Of a stretch of 36,859 nt of DNA, positions 36,144 to 36,859 are shown piece by piece. A program made the position numbers and the translations under genes. Below the pieces are notes generated by a model. The model was not told the DNA's origin, did not search any database, and saw only the letters and a program-made list of their open reading frames with translations. Every line of letters begins with the position of its first letter. Position 1 is the first letter of the stretch. Origin of the DNA: Bacillus sp. IITD106 (GTDB taxonomy: Bacteria; Bacillota; Bacilli; Bacillales; Bacillaceae_C); assembly GCF_019459225.1 (NCBI RefSeq), contig NZ_JAIAZY010000043.1, forward strand, positions 1 to 36,859, in the 5' to 3' direction.

Positions 36144-36264
36144 GCTTTCGACGGCGCGGGGTGGTTTTCTTGTGTTCTAGAATGTATTTCCGAAAGAAAT
36201 GAGCGCTTAACGCACGCACAATCCCCTTCAGAATTTCTCGTAGAAAGTCAAGAAATGTTTCCAT
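36118..36264 (-). CDS. Small hydrophobic/basic peptide, putative type I toxin
   Basis: A 48-residue peptide METFLDFLREILKGIVRALS, then AHFFRKYILEHKKTTPRRRK and QKGGSQKT. The first half is an amphipathic, membrane-seeking helix; the second is strongly basic. An exceptionally strong ribosome site (AAGGAGGTGATG) lies 8 bases before the ATG at 36264; upstream in-frame ATG/GTG codons overlap it. Its 5' leader (36302-36316, minus sense GGGTGGTTGGTTGTC) is complementary to its 3' region (GACAACCACCACCC, 36096-36109). The mRNA could therefore fold end to end and hide its ribosome site, as in hok-like and txpA-like toxin mRNAs. I do not know a named family for it. Toxicity is inference. Confidence 0.6.
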   Translation of the reverse strand: METFLDFLREILKGIVRALSAHFFRKYILEHKKTTPRRRKQKGGSQKT

Positions 36265-36496
36265 AATCATCACCTCCTTCCCTTGAAAAGGAAAGAAGAG
36301 CGACAACCAACCACCCTCACAATATTCGGTTGCTAGTTTTATAGTATCATATTAATCTTTAAATAACTCCCGCGAACCAAACATACATTCCCCTTAATTT
36401 CACAATTGCAAAGCTAGGGCAGTATTTTATATACATGCAATAAAATAATAAGTATTAGAATGAAAACCGATTGCTCCCTAACCTCAGCAGCTTCTA
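36265..36496. other. Leader of the small peptide gene and short intergenic stretch
   Basis: GACAACCAACCACCC (36302-36316) is the inverted partner of 36096-36109. A minus-strand TACTAT near 36340-36345 could be the -10 for the peptide mRNA. No other gene is seen before 36497. Confidence 0.35.
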
Positions 36497-36859
36497 TTAA
36501 TATGAATACACTTTGTTATACGCTTCCAGTAAATGATTCCAACATTCCATTAATTGATCAGGATGATTTTCATCCTTTTTGACTTCGAACATAAAAGGAC
36601 CTTTATAACCAAATTCGACTAGGCCATGTATCACTTCATTCCATTTAATAATACCTTTTCCTGGAAGCCAATGTTTTTCATCTAAACCATCATAGTCTGA
36701 GATGTGAACGGTAGCTATTTTCGTTCCGATTTCCCGCAAAAAGTGAACATGAGTTTCCAATAAAAGATGATTAACATCGAAACAGACCCTTAAATTTTCG
36801 TGGACCTCAATAAGAGTTTTTATTTCTTCGCTAGTATTACCAAGACAGGTGCGCGGCAG
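36497..36859 (-). CDS. Sugar phosphate isomerase/epimerase, TIM barrel (partial, N-terminus beyond right edge)
   Basis: The minus-strand frame is open from the right edge to the TAA at 36497-36499, about 120 residues of the C-terminal part. Visible AP-endonuclease-2/xylose-isomerase-like landmarks: NLRVCFDVNHLLLE (metal Asp and His), ATVHISDYDGLDEKHWLPGK with His-x-Ser-Asp and the GKG turn, KWNEVIHGLVEFGYKGPFMF, then EVKK with the final metal Glu. A TTG at 36760 is internal, not a start. Cytoplasmic; substrate unknown. Its operon partners would lie to the right. It is a different protein from the isomerase in the amino-sugar operon. Confidence 0.85.
   Translation of the reverse strand: MPRTCLGNTSEEIKTLIEVHENLRVCFDVNHLLLETHVHFLREIGTKIATVHISDYDGLDEKHWLPGKGIIKWNEVIHGLVEFGYKGPFMFEVKKDENHPDQLMECWNHLLEAYNKVYSY

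Overview
The window looks like chromosome from a low-GC, endospore-forming Bacillota, most likely Bacillaceae or a close relative. It carries an H-type small acid-soluble spore protein, a CotA-like spore-coat multicopper oxidase with a sigma-K-like promoter, strong AGGAGG-type ribosome sites, frequent GTG/TTG starts and many simple rho-independent terminators. No rRNA, tRNA, intact insertion sequence, prophage or CRISPR array was recognised.

Left part (1-9400): a partial HI0074-family nucleotidyltransferase-partner gene runs off the left edge, followed by sspH. A three-gene RbsB/RbsA/RbsC-type sugar ABC transporter lies on the minus strand, with a terminator-like hairpin between the binding-protein and ATPase genes. 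Next come a DUF4309-like lipoprotein, a compact antisense locus that resembles a decayed type I toxin-antitoxin module, a SWIM zinc-finger protein, and a translationally coupled pair of small membrane proteins, the second with a YceG/MltG N-terminal-like domain.

Middle part (9400-20600): a five-gene minus-strand operon encodes two Gfo/Idh/MocA oxidoreductases, a TIM-barrel sugar isomerase/epimerase, a NagB-type deaminase and a NagA-type deacetylase. This fits oxidative processing of an N-acetylamino-sugar compound before entry into fructose-6-phosphate metabolism. Beside it is a two-gene module of a minimal nucleotidyltransferase and an Xre regulator, with an operator-like palindrome over its own start site, which looks like a toxin-antitoxin or defence pair. 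Then come cotA and a GH127 glycosidase gene divergent from an AraC regulator.

Right part (20600-36859): a methyl-accepting chemotaxis protein gene is followed by a minus-strand galactoside-type cluster read from about 32.7 kb to 22.7 kb: solute-binding protein, two permeases, GH2 beta-galactosidase, a GH63-like glycosidase, an EamA transporter and a LacI repressor. Its promoter is overlaid by a perfect 18-bp inverted repeat and several TTTTACTAAAA-like boxes. Hairpins separate binding protein, permeases, lacZ and the later genes, so expression is probably stepped down along the operon. Upstream lie a HAD phosphatase gene between two unrelated degenerate tandem-repeat arrays (52-bp and 42-bp units), a 5'-truncated group II intron end joined to a broken LplB/LplC-type permease pair, a second type I toxin-antitoxin-like locus with an antisense RNA, and a sugar isomerase gene running off the right edge.
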